This document shows, one piece after another, positions 47,216 to 56,515 of a stretch of DNA of 64,000 bases (position 1 is the stretch's first letter; each line of letters opens with the position of its first letter). Under the pieces are notes generated by a model that saw only the letters and a program-made list of their open reading frames with translations, was not told the DNA's origin and made no database searches. Made by a program: the position numbers and the translations under genes. Origin of the DNA: Bacillus sp. CECT 9360 (GTDB taxonomy: Bacteria > Bacillota > Bacilli > Bacillales > DSM-1321); assembly GCF_918741275.1 (NCBI RefSeq), contig NZ_CAKKNA010000014.1, forward strand, positions 1 to 64,000. Direction: 5' to 3'.

Positions 47216-48334
47216 TCACAAAAATGTAAACGGATCGGTATTCAACTCCGAAGCGATAAATTCCACTTCAAATTTCCTCTCTTCACACAGCGTTGCCAAA
47301 ATCCCGGCTACACCCTTTTTCATGACCTTTTCGACGTTATGGCCCGGATCGATGATATTCAATCCCATCATCATTGCATCATGGGCCGTATGATAATACA
47401 TGTCTCCTGTGACGTAAACATCGGCTCCCTTAAACTTCGCTTGTGTAAAATATTTATTTCCGTCCCCGCCGAGAACGGCTACCTTTTTAATCTTGCTGTC
47501 CAGATCGCCAACCACCCTCACCGTCTTCACATCGAGAGCATTTTTCACATGCCCGGCAAACTGCTTTAATGTCATCTCTTCGTTTAAGGTTCCGATTCTT
47601 CCTAAACCTAAAGAATCTCGTTTGTTTTCGAGCCGATAAATATCATAAGCGGGCTCTTCGTAAGGGTGGGCCTTGATCATAGCGGCTAAAAGTTTCTTTT
47701 CGATTTCTTCAGGAAAAATCGTTTCCATTCTGATTTCGTTCACGCTTTCAAGCTGTCCCTGAGTACCAATTGCCGGGTTGGTATGTTCTCCTGGAAGAAA
47801 GCGGCCGACACCTTCCGTGGAAAATGTGCAATGGCTGTAATTGCCGATATGGCCTGCTCCGGCATGACCGAGCGCTTCCCTTACTTTTCGTTCTTCACTT
47901 TTTGGCACATAAACGACCAACTTTTTGTAAGAAGACTGATAGGTAGGAACAAGTACTTCCGTGTTTTGTAGCTGCAAGGCTTCCGCAAGTAAATCGTTCA
48001 CACCGCCTCTCACAACATCCAGATTCGTATGCGCCACATATACAGCGATGTCATGCTTAATCAGCTTCTCAATAATCCTGCCGCCCGGTACATCCGTCAT
48101 GATTTTCTTTAATGGTCTGTAGATGAGAGGGTGATGCGCAATAATAAGTTGAATCCCGTTCTCGATTGCTTCGTCAACGACTTCCTCTAACACATCCAGG
48201 GCAATCATTACCTTAGACACAGGCTTGTTCAGCCTGCCGACCTGAAGTCCGATCGGGTCTCCATCCATCGCGAAGCTTTTGGGTGAAAACTGTTCAAACA
48301 AACTGATAATCTCTTCTCCATTTGGCACCTTCAT
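47216..48334 (-). CDS. yqfO: Nif3-like dinuclear metal protein YqfO
   Basis: A 372-residue protein of the Nif3/GTP cyclohydrolase 1 type 2 family. Metal-ligand segments are IIAHHPLIY near residue 65, AHTNLD near 102, and DPGHNVEK near the C-terminus. A PII-like insertion domain (residues about 130-230: KLVVYVPKSEERKVREALGHAGAGHIGNY) is present, as in the longer Bacillus form. It is translationally coupled to trmK (ATGA overlap at 48331-48334). The activity is not established. Confidence 0.9.
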   Translation of the reverse strand: MKVPNGEEIISLFEQFSPKSFAMDGDPIGLQVGRLNKPVSKVMIALDVLEEVVDEAIENGIQLIIAHHPLIYRPLKKIMTDVPGGRIIEKLIKHDIAVYVAHTNLDVVRGGVNDLLAEALQLQNTEVLVPTYQSSYKKLVVYVPKSEERKVREALGHAGAGHIGNYSHCTFSTEGVGRFLPGEHTNPAIGTQGQLESVNEIRMETIFPEEIEKKLLAAMIKAHPYEEPAYDIYRLENKRDSLGLGRIGTLNEEMTLKQFAGHVKNALDVKTVRVVGDLDSKIKKVAVLGGDGNKYFTQAKFKGADVYVTGDMYYHTAHDAMMMGLNIIDPGHNVEKVMKKGVAGILATLCEERKFEVEFIASELNTDPFTFL

Positions 48335-49041
48335 GGCTGCAGCGCCTCCTCAACTATTTGTATTTTCTTTAAAAGCGCTGACTGCTTCATTTCCACTTCA
48401 GGATTTTCCCCTTTTTCTATAAGCTGCTTAAGAATACTTTCCCAATGTGTTTTCTCCTGAGTCCATTTCTTTACAAACGCACTGTTTTGCTCATCTTTAA
48501 GAAAAGGCCCCAAGAGCATGTCTGACTCCCTGTTTTCCGAATAAGGGCGAAGCGATTCGCCTTTTTCCGCGATTAATATTTCGTAAATCTTTTCGTCTTC
48601 TTCCAAAATTTCTTCTTCTATCAGTTCCCAGCCGTTTTCAATAAGCCACATGCGAATGGTGAACGCCCCCACATTCGGCTGAAGGATCAGCCGATTTACT
48701 TTCGCGAGCTTGTCTTTGCCTTTATCGAGAATGGTTGAAATAAGGGTACCGCCCATTCCCGCTATCGTTATGCAGGTTGCTTCATCGGGCTTGAGAATTT
48801 CAAGGCCATCTCCTTTGCGGACGTCAATGATATCCTGCAGCTCCGTTTGCACAACCTGCTGTTTAGCTGACTGAAAAGGCCCCTCAGCGACCTCACCGGC
48901 AATCGCCTGGACCGCCAGACCTTTCAGAACGGCATAACAGGGCAAATAGGCATGATCTGAGCCTATATCCGCCAAAATACAATCTTTCGTTATATGGGCC
49001 GCAACGCGCTCTAGGCGCCTTGATAATTTTTCATGGTTCAT
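48331..49041 (-). CDS. trmK: tRNA (adenine(22)-N1)-methyltransferase TrmK
   Basis: A 236-residue SAM-dependent enzyme that makes m1A22 in tRNA. Motif I is ADIGSDHAYLPCYAVLKG (residues 25-42), followed by VRKGDGLEIL and the conserved IAGMGGTLI. A C-terminal coiled coil (KKWTQEKTHWESILKQLIEKG) fits the family. It is upstream of yqfO with a 4-base overlap, exactly as in B. subtilis (yqfN-yqfO). Confidence 0.92.
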   Translation of the reverse strand: MNHEKLSRRLERVAAHITKDCILADIGSDHAYLPCYAVLKGLAVQAIAGEVAEGPFQSAKQQVVQTELQDIIDVRKGDGLEILKPDEATCITIAGMGGTLISTILDKGKDKLAKVNRLILQPNVGAFTIRMWLIENGWELIEEEILEEDEKIYEILIAEKGESLRPYSENRESDMLLGPFLKDEQNSAFVKKWTQEKTHWESILKQLIEKGENPEVEMKQSALLKKIQIVEEALQP

Positions 49042-49134
49042 CTAATTCATCTCGCTTACTATTTATGTTCAGTCTCGCCTTTAGTATAACAAAACCGTTC
49101 CTGCGTTATTAAATCAACGAATCCGGAAATACAA

Positions 49135-49168
49135 AATGGCTGAGATCCCACCTGAGACCTCAGCCATT
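49135..49168 (-). terminator. Hairpin after cccA
   Basis: AATGGCTGAG (49135-49144) pairs with CTCAGCCATT (49159-49168) over a 14-base loop. The T-tract is short, so it is a moderate terminator. Confidence 0.65.
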
Positions 49169-49179
49169 CCTCTAAACCA

Positions 49180-49548
49180 TTACTCTAAGCCATGTATGAA
49201 TTCAGCCATGGCATCAAGGCTTCCTTCTTCAACAAGGCCAGCCGGCATAGCGCCTTTACCATTTTGAATCGTCGTTTTAACTTCATCAAGAGATAAGCGC
49301 TCCCCTACACCTTTCAATGCAGGTCCGGCACCGCCCTGGTATTGGTCACCATGACATGTGATACAAGACTGTTGATAGATCTCCTCCGGATTAGCCGAAG
49401 CCTTTTCTTCAGTTGCCGCTTTCCCTCCGCCTTCTTGTTCCTTGGCAAGATCCTTAGCATCTCCCAAACCTTTAAAAGCAAGCATAAACATAAGTCCGAT
49501 TCCGAAAACTGCGATAAGTAAAAATGGAATAAGCGGGTTGCGATTCAT
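49180..49548 (-). CDS. cccA: Cytochrome c-550 CccA
   Basis: A 122-residue membrane-anchored cytochrome c. It has one N-terminal helix (PLIPFLLIAVFGIGLMFMLAF), a charged Gly/Lys/Glu linker, and a heme domain with CITCHG (covalent heme and His ligand) and Met in GAMPAGLV. It passes electrons outside the membrane to the terminal oxidase. The start is ATG 49548 behind AAAGGGAGG. Monocistronic. Confidence 0.9.
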   Translation of the reverse strand: MNRNPLIPFLLIAVFGIGLMFMLAFKGLGDAKDLAKEQEGGGKAATEEKASANPEEIYQQSCITCHGDQYQGGAGPALKGVGERLSLDEVKTTIQNGKGAMPAGLVEEGSLDAMAEFIHGLE

Positions 49549-49716
49549 AGATTTACCTCCCTTATGTAACCTAAAAAGCCAATAAAAAGAATATACAAAC
49601 AAGTTATATTCTACTTGAAAAAGCTTTCAAGGAAAAGCCTAAACTATAAGATATTTGTCATTTTTTTAATTTTTACAGTTTTTAAAAACAAATTTCGCCC
49701 AGAATATTCTTTACTT

Positions 49717-50253
49717 TCAAAATATATTGTATAATTTAGCTATGAAATAAAGGATGACTACAATGCCCAAATAGCCTGCAACTGAGAAATAAACCATCGA
49801 CAGCCTTTTTCCTGTATATACCCATATTCCGCAATGACAAAGCAAAAAGAAATATAAAACACCAATCCGGTCTGGAGCTAACTGCTCGATAGCAAAGACG
49901 GTGGCCAGTAGAAAAAGAAAGGCAGCCCCAATCAGCGGGATATGATACGGCCATGACCTTTTGGAAAAAAAGAAAGCAGCATACACCAACGCCATGATCG
50001 AAAAAATGGATAAACCAATTTGCATTCCGAATGGCAATTGAGTAAAATGATTCAAAAACAGCGTTAACAAGAATATGAAGGCTACGATCAGGTAAGGAAT
50101 CACTCTTTTACTTTTTGTTTGATATTGTTGCGGCACTTCCTCTCCTTCACTGTAAAGGGCTAGCAGAAAGTCGCAATATTGTTCAGGGAGCAAACGGCTG
50201 TTTTTCCAATACAGTATTTCTTGTATGATGATTTTCTTGCGATTTTCATCCAT
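49717..50253 (-). CDS. Membrane protein of unknown function
   Basis: A protein of about 178 residues with a polar N-terminus (MDENRKKIIIQEILYWKNSRLLPEQYCDFLL) and about five helices from residue 50 on. I take ATG 50253; the frame runs on to 50316. The N-terminal YWKNSRLLPEQYCDFLLALY resembles the leader of DUF2157-like proteins. The name of the family is uncertain. It lies between sigA and cccA on the same strand. Confidence 0.5.
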   Translation of the reverse strand: MDENRKKIIIQEILYWKNSRLLPEQYCDFLLALYSEGEEVPQQYQTKSKRVIPYLIVAFIFLLTLFLNHFTQLPFGMQIGLSIFSIMALVYAAFFFSKRSWPYHIPLIGAAFLFLLATVFAIEQLAPDRIGVLYFFLLCHCGIWVYTGKRLSMVYFSVAGYLGIVVILYFIAKLYNIF

Positions 50254-50416
50254 ATCACGCACATCCCGGCAAACATTTTTCTTTTTGTTAATTCTTATCT
50301 GCAAAAAAGGAACCAATCAAAGGCAGATCAGCAACGGAAGTGAGTGGCAATCCAACTTGCGAATTGCCTGATCCATCCATTCAGTTACCATGCTGCCTAA
50401 GTTGATTCCTGTTTGA

Positions 50417-51550
50417 TTATTCTAAGAAGTCTTTAAGCCTTTTGCTTCGGCTTGGATGTCTGAGTTTGCGCAGCGCTTTCGCTTCTATTTGCCGGATACG
50501 TTCTCGGGTGACGCCAAAAACTTTCCCGACTTCTTCAAGAGTACGGGTACGGCCGTCATCCAGGCCAAAGCGGAGGCGAAGCACATTTTCTTCCCGGTCT
50601 GTCAGCGTATCAAGAACATCTTCAAGCTGTTCCTTTAAAAGCTCATAAGCTGCATGCTCGGAAGGAGAGGTTGCATCCTGATCTTCGATGAAGTCTCCTA
50701 GATGAGAATCGTCTTCTTCCCCGATAGGTGTTTCCAAGGAAACCGGTTCCTGGGCAATCTTGAGGATTTCCCTTACCTTATCGGGCGTTAAGTCCATATC
50801 TTCAGCGATTTCTTCAGGAGAAGGTTCACGGCCAAGATCCTGAAGCAATTGCCTTTGGACACGGATTAATTTATTGATGGTTTCCACCATATGAACCGGA
50901 ATACGAATCGTTCTTGCCTGGTCAGCAATCGCACGGGTGATCGCCTGACGGATCCACCACGTAGCATACGTACTGAATTTAAATCCTTTACGGTGATCAA
51001 ATTTCTCAACGGCCTTGATAAGCCCCATATTGCCTTCCTGGATTAAATCTAGGAAAAGCATACCCCGGCCGACATAGCGTTTTGCGATGCTAACAACGAG
51101 GCGAAGGTTTGCCTCAGCCAAACGGCGCTTGGCTTCTTCATCGCCCACTTCGATTCGGGTGGCAAGGGATATTTCATCTTCCGCGGATAGCAGATCGACG
51201 CGTCCGATTTCCTTTAAATACATCCGCACCGGATCATTTATTTTAACACCTGGCGGGACACTTAAATCGTTTAGGTCGAATTCCTCTTCCTTATTAAGCT
51301 GTTGAATGTTTGGATCATCGTCCTCGTCCTCTTCTTCACTTTCAGCGAGAACTTCGACTCCCTGGTCACCCAGGAACTCATAGAATTCATCCATTTGATC
51401 TGAATCCAATTCAAAGCTTCCAATTTTCTCCGCAATCTTTTCAATTGTCAGGGATCCTCGTTTTTTCCCAAGTTCCAACAATTGTTCTTTCATTTGGTCC
51501 AAATTCAATTCAGTATCAACCTCTTTGGAACGTGCTGGTTTTTCAGCCAT
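50417..51550 (-). CDS. sigA: RNA polymerase primary sigma factor SigA (RpoD)
   Basis: The 377-residue housekeeping sigma factor. All regions are present: acidic region 1.1 (residues 1-80), 1.2 [17 protein letters not shown], region 2 ([35 protein letters not shown]), region 3, and region 4 ([20 protein letters not shown]). The start is ATG 51550 behind GGAGGGGAACAC. It follows dnaG by 38 bases, the conserved macromolecular-synthesis order dnaG-sigA. Confidence 0.96.
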   Translation of the reverse strand: MAEKPARSKEVDTELNLDQMKEQLLELGKKRGSLTIEKIAEKIGSFELDSDQMDEFYEFLGDQGVEVLAESEEEDEDDDPNIQQLNKEEEFDLNDLSVPPGVKINDPVRMYLKEIGRVDLLSAEDEISLATRIEVGDEEAKRRLAEANLRLVVSIAKRYVGRGMLFLDLIQEGNMGLIKAVEKFDHRKGFKFSTYATWWIRQAITRAIADQARTIRIPVHMVETINKLIRVQRQLLQDLGREPSPEEIAEDMDLTPDKVREILKIAQEPVSLETPIGEEDDSHLGDFIEDQDATSPSEHAAYELLKEQLEDVLDTLTDREENVLRLRFGLDDGRTRTLEEVGKVFGVTRERIRQIEAKALRKLRHPSRSKRLKDFLE

Positions 51551-51588
51551 GTGTTCCCCTCCTTCCAAAACTTACACTTAAACATGAG

Positions 51589-53397
51589 CTATAATAATTT
51601 TCGTAACTGAATGAGCTCCATGGCAGCTTGTTTTAACTTCTCATGGTCGCTCCTGCGTTCTGCTTCCTTTATTTCCGCCTCTTTTTCCTTTATCTTTAAC
51701 AATTTTTCATATTTCAACACTTGATTTATATAATCTGTCAGCTCTTTATCCGAAACTTCGGCGTTCACTGACATCATTTCTATCTCAGATACGATTTTGC
51801 GTAAGTTCTGATCGGGCAGGTACGTCAGGAACAAGCTTGCATCCGGATCGTGGTCGTCCTCATAGAATGCATATAAATAAGTTATGATTGCCTGATGTTC
51901 ATCAAGATTAAAAACTGTTCCTTTCATCATTTGGCTGATTTTAAAAGCCGTTTCTTTGCTTTTTAGCATATGGGCGATCAGCTTTATCTCAGCGTTATGA
52001 TAGGCCGGCTTCAGTTTGTGTTCATATTGTAAAGTAAGGTTTCTATTCATGGTGGGCTGTGGAACATTGCCTTTTTTTCTTTCAGCAAAAAATACCTGTC
52101 TTTGCTGCTGTTCCAAAGCATCCAATGAAAGGGAAAACTCGGAAGATATTTGCCTGAGATAATGGTCTCTTTCAACCGCGTTTGGCAAACGTGAAATTTC
52201 CTTTAGTATTTCTTCAATATATTGAATGCGTTCTCCTTCATTATTCAGTTTTTTTCCTTTACGCAAATACTGCATTTTAAAAGCCATATACGTTAAACTT
52301 GACCCTATTACATCAGAAACGAAGCTCTTTTCACCGTATTTCTTAATGTAGTCATCGGGATCAAGATTATCGGGCATAAGGGCGGCTTTCACTTGAAGGC
52401 CAGCTTCACTCAGCATATTGGATGCCCTGTTGGCGGCGGCGAGACCCGCTGAATCGGAATCATAGCATATCAATACATTTTCTGTATTTCTTTTGATTAA
52501 TTGAATGTGCTGTTCGGTCAATGATGTACCCATTGTCGCAACCGCGTTTTCAACGCCGGCTCGCACAGCCGAAATGCAATCGGCAAACCCCTCAAAAAGA
52601 ACGATCTGTTCTTTCTTTCGGACATGAGGCCTTGCCAGGTGGAAATTGTATAAAATTTTGCTTTTATTAAAGATCGGCGTTTCGGGACTATTCAAATATT
52701 TGGGCTCATCAGTCCCCATCGCTCTTCCCGAAAACGCAATCGTGTTTCCTTGGGTGTCCATAATCGGGAACATGATTCTGTTCCTGAAACGGTCAAAATA
52801 AGTCTGATCCCGTTCCCTGAAAATAATCAGCCCCGCTTTTTCCATCGTATCCGCGGCGTATTCCCTTTTGGATAGGAATTTAGAAACAAAATCCCAGGAA
52901 TCGAGAGAATAACCGATTTGGAATTTCTCGATCGTCTCTTCGGTAAATCCGCGATTAAGCAAATACTCCAGTGCTTCCTGCCCCTCTTTTGTATTTACCA
53001 GTAAATGATGGTAAAATTTCTTCAGAAGATCATGAGCTTCGAGCATTTGCCTGGATGATTCCGGTATGTTCGATTTTGCTGCTTCTTTCTGAAATTCGAC
53101 ATCAAGCGGAATATTTCCTTTTTCGGCTAACGCAACGGCCGCTTCAATAAAGCCATAGCCCTCGATATCCATTAAAAAGGTGAAAATGTTTCCCCCGGCC
53201 CCACAGCCAAAACAATGAAAAATTTGCTTTTCCGGAGATACTGAGAAGGACGGGCTATTTTCACCATGAAAAGGACAAAGGCCGAAATAATTCCGCCCTT
53301 GTTTTTTCAGCTGAACATACTCACCAATCAAGTCGACGATATCTACAGCCTCTCGGATTTGATTAATTTTATCATCTTGAATTCGGGCATTTGTCAT
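51589..53397 (-). CDS. dnaG: DNA primase DnaG
   Basis: A 602-residue primase making RNA primers at the fork. The CHC2 zinc finger is CPFHGENSPSFSVSPE..FHCFGCGAGG (residues 41-64), the TOPRIM core VLFEGFADCISA and CYDSDSAGLAAA, and the C-terminal helicase-binding domain ends KLKQAAMELIQLRKLL. Upstream of sigA, downstream of yqxD. Confidence 0.96.
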   Translation of the reverse strand: MTNARIQDDKINQIREAVDIVDLIGEYVQLKKQGRNYFGLCPFHGENSPSFSVSPEKQIFHCFGCGAGGNIFTFLMDIEGYGFIEAAVALAEKGNIPLDVEFQKEAAKSNIPESSRQMLEAHDLLKKFYHHLLVNTKEGQEALEYLLNRGFTEETIEKFQIGYSLDSWDFVSKFLSKREYAADTMEKAGLIIFRERDQTYFDRFRNRIMFPIMDTQGNTIAFSGRAMGTDEPKYLNSPETPIFNKSKILYNFHLARPHVRKKEQIVLFEGFADCISAVRAGVENAVATMGTSLTEQHIQLIKRNTENVLICYDSDSAGLAAANRASNMLSEAGLQVKAALMPDNLDPDDYIKKYGEKSFVSDVIGSSLTYMAFKMQYLRKGKKLNNEGERIQYIEEILKEISRLPNAVERDHYLRQISSEFSLSLDALEQQQRQVFFAERKKGNVPQPTMNRNLTLQYEHKLKPAYHNAEIKLIAHMLKSKETAFKISQMMKGTVFNLDEHQAIITYLYAFYEDDHDPDASLFLTYLPDQNLRKIVSEIEMMSVNAEVSDKELTDYINQVLKYEKLLKIKEKEAEIKEAERRSDHEKLKQAAMELIQLRKLL

Positions 53398-53442
53398 GGT
53401 TTCACCTTACATTTCCGGTGATGATTTTTTCGGATAATTGTT

Positions 53443-53943
53443 TTAATTCGATATTGAATTAGATTCTCCTGCATGGTTCGACAAAATTTTTGTAAGATTG
53501 ATGATGAAATTTACCCTGTCTTGTTTTGTAAAAGCTTTTGGGCCTTTTGTATGCTTGCCCTGTCTACGCAACCTTGCAGATTGGTATCTTATATCCAGAA
53601 GAGTGTTAATATTGTCTTCTGTGTATTCCTTTCCCCTCGGTGAAAGTACATAAACGCTCTTACCAATCAGGGTTCCTGCCAATCCAATATCCGCAGTTAT
53701 AACAACATCACCTTGACTTACAGCATTTGCGATATAGAGGTCTGCCGCTTCTTTATCCGCATCCACATAGACCCAGTATCCTTCATGTTCGTTCATCATG
53801 TTTTTATACGACGCAACAAAACAAACCGATACTTCGTGCACTTTTGCACATTGAAGGGTTTCGTCTTTCACTGGACAGGCATCCGCATCCACATAAATCC
53901 TCGGCCTATTACTACTCTGTTTAAATTCTACATCTTTCTGCAT
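53443..53943 (-). CDS. yqxD: UPF0178/DUF188 protein YqxD
   Basis: A 166-residue protein of the YaiI/YqxD family with a PIN-like active-site pattern: YVDADACPVKDET (acidic triad and Cys), NAVSQGDVVITADIGLA, and SPRGKEYTEDNI. The activity is unknown; a nuclease-like fold is inferred. First gene of the yqxD-dnaG-sigA cluster. A 17-residue N-terminal extension (MQKDVEFKQSSNRPRI) precedes the usual start. Confidence 0.85.
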   Translation of the reverse strand: MQKDVEFKQSSNRPRIYVDADACPVKDETLQCAKVHEVSVCFVASYKNMMNEHEGYWVYVDADKEAADLYIANAVSQGDVVITADIGLAGTLIGKSVYVLSPRGKEYTEDNINTLLDIRYQSARLRRQGKHTKGPKAFTKQDRVNFIINLTKILSNHAGESNSISN

Positions 53944-54180
53944 TATCCTTTTTTTCTCCTTCTAAAGTTTATGGAGATAAAGCGGATTTGTCGAATTATA
54001 TTTTTGACCTAACCCTTGACTTCTCATCCTTTATAGTTTATTCCTCATTGCTGAAGTCTAAACCTTAAGATTCATTTTTCTCACAATTTTTTATTATAGA
54101 ATACTTTAATCGATTATGCCATTAAAAAGCTCAGGCCAGAATGTTTTTTTACATATAGGTACAGCGCAATGCTCCTGTAA

Positions 54181-54330
54181 AAAAGAACTTCAACTAAAAT
54201 CGGCTACGTCCTGTGGAAAACGTAGTTCTGGTGTTTGGATAATAAATCCTGAGTTTGGATAATAAATCCTGAGTTCGGATGATAAATCAAAGTTTTGATT
54301 ATAAATCCCGCGTAGTTGGACATTTTTTAT
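54181..54330. repeat. Second copy of the composite repeat
   Basis: It starts AAAAGAACTTCAACTAAAATCGGC (GAAAAGCG-family core), has four units of GTTTGGATAATAAATCCTGA at 20-bp spacing and ends CCCGCGTAGTTGGACATTTTTTAT. Same parts, order and orientation as 39334-39500. Confidence 0.85.
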
Positions 54331-54545
54331 TATTTAAAAGAATCAATTTCATAAATTTCACTTTAGCGCCCCAATGGTTCTGAGACGCAAAAAAAGAAGT
54401 ACTCCCCAAAATGTCGAAATGAGCAAGTTACCACCAAGGTCCATTTTGACATCGTTACGCTAGCTTATAATGCTTCAAAATTAGCTGGTAATCGTATCTA
54501 TGCTCAGTTAATCTATGTTAGTACTCACTCTTGATTTCCAAACCG

Positions 54546-54731
54546 GTTGATTTTCGCTGCAGGCGGCGACTCCTCGAAAATGCTACGCATTTTCTCGTGC
54601 GGTGTCTATTCGAGGATGATCACTCAACGTCCTGCGGGAAAAGCGTGACCAGGTGAGACCCCGCAGGAGCGAAGCGACGAGGAGGCTCACGGACCGCCCG
54701 CGGAAAGCGTCCGCCTGTAGCGGAAATCAAC
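54546..54731. mobile_element. 186-bp palindrome-ended GC-rich MITE-like repeat
   Basis: Inverted ends GTTGATTTTCGCTGCAGGCGG (54546-54566) and its complement with two mismatches (54711-54731) enclose GACTCCTCG..TGCGGGAAAAGCG..GAGACCCCGCAGG..GAGGAGGCTCACGGACCGCCCGCGGAAAGCG, the common Bacillus intergenic repeat. It shares the inner arms (GTTGATTTT) of the MITE at 39535 but lacks the outer GGCTCTGTTAAA ends and a visible target duplication, so it is older or truncated. Confidence 0.75.
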
Positions 54732-54852
54732 AGCCCCATTCAACACGTACAAACTAAGAAAATTTTTGAGTAACTAATATTCAGTTGGTCTGTGTTTCTT
54801 TATAAAAAGGAATTATGAAATTGATTCAAAAAGCTATACTTTCTTTAGTTAA

Positions 54853-54877
54853 TAAAGAAAACTCGCCGATTGGCGAG
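54853..54877 (-). terminator. Terminator after yqfL
   Basis: CTCGCC (54862-54867) pairs with GGCGAG (54872-54877), followed on the minus strand by TTTTCTTT. It is about 90 bases after the yqfL stop codon. Confidence 0.8.
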
Positions 54878-54964
54878 CCTCATAAAGTGACAATTAAGGA
54901 GTTTCATCTATGCAAATAGGAAACATGGTTTATACTTTCCTGTCCGTTAAAAGAGACGGTTCCC

Positions 54965-55774
54965 TCACATATTGCGGTTTTGAATGATATGAACGATAGT
55001 ATTGGCTGTCTCTTCTACAGCTTTATTGGTCACATCAATAATTGGACAATCTAATCTTGAAACAATCGATTCGAAATAGGTTAATTCTTCTTTGATCCGC
55101 TCCATATTCGCGTATATGGCGTGATCATTCAGCCCAAGCGATTTTAACCGTTCTTTGCGGATATGGTTCAATTTTTCCGGACTGATCTTCAAACCGAAGC
55201 ACTTTTCAGGCGGAACCAAAAATAATTCTTCAGGCGGCTCAACTTCCGGTACAAGCGGCACATTGGCAACTTTAAAACGCTTATGCGCCAAGTATTGCGA
55301 AAGCGGCGTCTTCGAAGTCCGCGAAACTCCTACCAGTACGATATCGGCACGCAGGATGCCCCGCGGATCCCTTCCGTCATCATACTTTACAGCAAACTCA
55401 ATAGCTTCCACCCGTTTGAAGTAATCATCATCCAGCTGCCTGACCAACCCCGGTTCATTCATTGGAGAGGTCCCAGCCTTTTGCTGAAAGATGTCCACTA
55501 AAGGACCAATAATGTCATAGGACAAAATATTTTCTTTCTGGGCCTGTTCCTTCATATACGTCCGGATATTCGGCTTTACAAGCGTATAGGCAATAATTGC
55601 ATTGTTGAGTTTTGCAAGAGAGATCACTTCATCAACATTTTGCTCATCTTCCACATACGGAATGCGCTTAGTTGAGAAAAGTGAGCCAGCAAACTGGCTT
55701 GCCGCAGCTTTTGTAACTAACTCTGCCGTTTCCCCAACCGAATCGGAAACAACATAAATAATTGTACTGTTCAT
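54965..55774 (-). CDS. yqfL: PEP synthetase/PPDK regulatory protein YqfL
   Basis: A 269-residue DUF299 bifunctional kinase/pyrophosphorylase. The nucleotide-binding motif is [29 protein letters not shown], near residues 145-173, and the N-terminus [15 protein letters not shown] is typical. Family members regulate PEP synthetase or pyruvate phosphate dikinase by Thr phosphorylation; in B. subtilis YqfL modulates CcpN in gluconeogenesis. The start is ATG 55774 behind GGGAGATGGGG. It follows ccpN by 24 bases, an operon consistent with this partnership. Confidence 0.9.
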   Translation of the reverse strand: MNSTIIYVVSDSVGETAELVTKAAASQFAGSLFSTKRIPYVEDEQNVDEVISLAKLNNAIIAYTLVKPNIRTYMKEQAQKENILSYDIIGPLVDIFQQKAGTSPMNEPGLVRQLDDDYFKRVEAIEFAVKYDDGRDPRGILRADIVLVGVSRTSKTPLSQYLAHKRFKVANVPLVPEVEPPEELFLVPPEKCFGLKISPEKLNHIRKERLKSLGLNDHAIYANMERIKEELTYFESIVSRLDCPIIDVTNKAVEETANTIVHIIQNRNM

Positions 55775-55798
55775 AATTCCCCATCTCCCATGCACGTT

Positions 55799-56425
55799 CT
55801 AAATGCTTTCATCTGCCAGAGCCAAAAATGCTTTCGTAATATTGCTTTTTGTAATTCTTCCGATCACTTCAAATCCTTTATCCGTTTCCTTTACGACGGG
55901 CAATGCATCGATTTGCTTTTCAATCAGCTTTTTCGCTACATCAATCACCAAATCTTCCTTCATACACATTGTAATATTGGGCATTCTTGTCATGATAATA
56001 TTGACTGGGATTGATGACAGTTCCTGCTTTCCAATACTTGCACGAAGCAAATCCTTGCGCGACAAAACACCGACTAGCAACGAATTTTTATCGACAACAA
56101 ACAGCGTTCCCACGTCCTCAAGAAACATCGCGACAATGGCGTCATATACGGATATCCCTTCGCCTACAACGACGGGAATCGATTGATAGTCTTTCACGAA
56201 TATTTTCTTCAGGCTGTCTGTAAGAAGCTGCATCCCTGATTTTCCCGTGTAAAAATAACCGACACGGGGTCTCGCATCCAGAAAACCGGACATCGTCAAG
56301 ATCGCTAAATCCGGCCTTAATGTCGCTCTGGTCAAATTTAACTGGTCGGCGATATGTTCTCCGGTTATTGGTCCGTTGTCCTTAACGATTTGTAAAATAT
56401 GTTCCTGACGTTTATTTAGTTCCAT
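55799..56425 (-). CDS. ccpN: CcpN transcriptional repressor of gluconeogenesis
   Basis: A 208-residue regulator with an N-terminal HTH (RQEHILQIVKDNGPITGEHIADQLNLTRATLRPDLAIL) and two CBS domains (VVGEGISVYDAIVAMFLEDVGTLFVVD; MCMKEDLVIDVAKKLIEKQIDALPVV) that bind ADP/ATP. CcpN represses gapB and pckA on glycolytic substrates. ATG 56425 is the start; four extra codons upstream are unlikely. Cotranscribed with yqfL. Confidence 0.9.
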   Translation of the reverse strand: MELNKRQEHILQIVKDNGPITGEHIADQLNLTRATLRPDLAILTMSGFLDARPRVGYFYTGKSGMQLLTDSLKKIFVKDYQSIPVVVGEGISVYDAIVAMFLEDVGTLFVVDKNSLLVGVLSRKDLLRASIGKQELSSIPVNIIMTRMPNITMCMKEDLVIDVAKKLIEKQIDALPVVKETDKGFEVIGRITKSNITKAFLALADESI

Positions 56426-56515
56426 TTTAAACACCACCCTATTGCTCTAACAGTGAAAAAGTAATATGTCATACTATTTATCATAATTATATACTATTTC
56501 CACTGAAAGTGGCGA

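Larger units (their letters stand above)
53944..54964. other. One-kilobase gene-free interval filled with repeats
   Basis: No open frame with coding signs is present between yqxD and yqfL, which face the same way. It holds, in order, an AT-rich part (53944-54180) with the likely yqxD promoter, a composite repeat (54181-54330), a 15-bp perfect inverted repeat pair enclosing 458 bases (54340-54354 and 54813-54827), a GC-rich MITE-like repeat (54546-54731) and a terminator (54853-54877). I see no match to a known gene in 54360-54540. Confidence 0.6.

Noticed and set aside
54360..54540. Possible remnant of an insertion-sequence end
   Set aside because: The part beginning CTTTAGCGCCCCAATGG has no partner end, no transposase codons and no target duplication that I can see.
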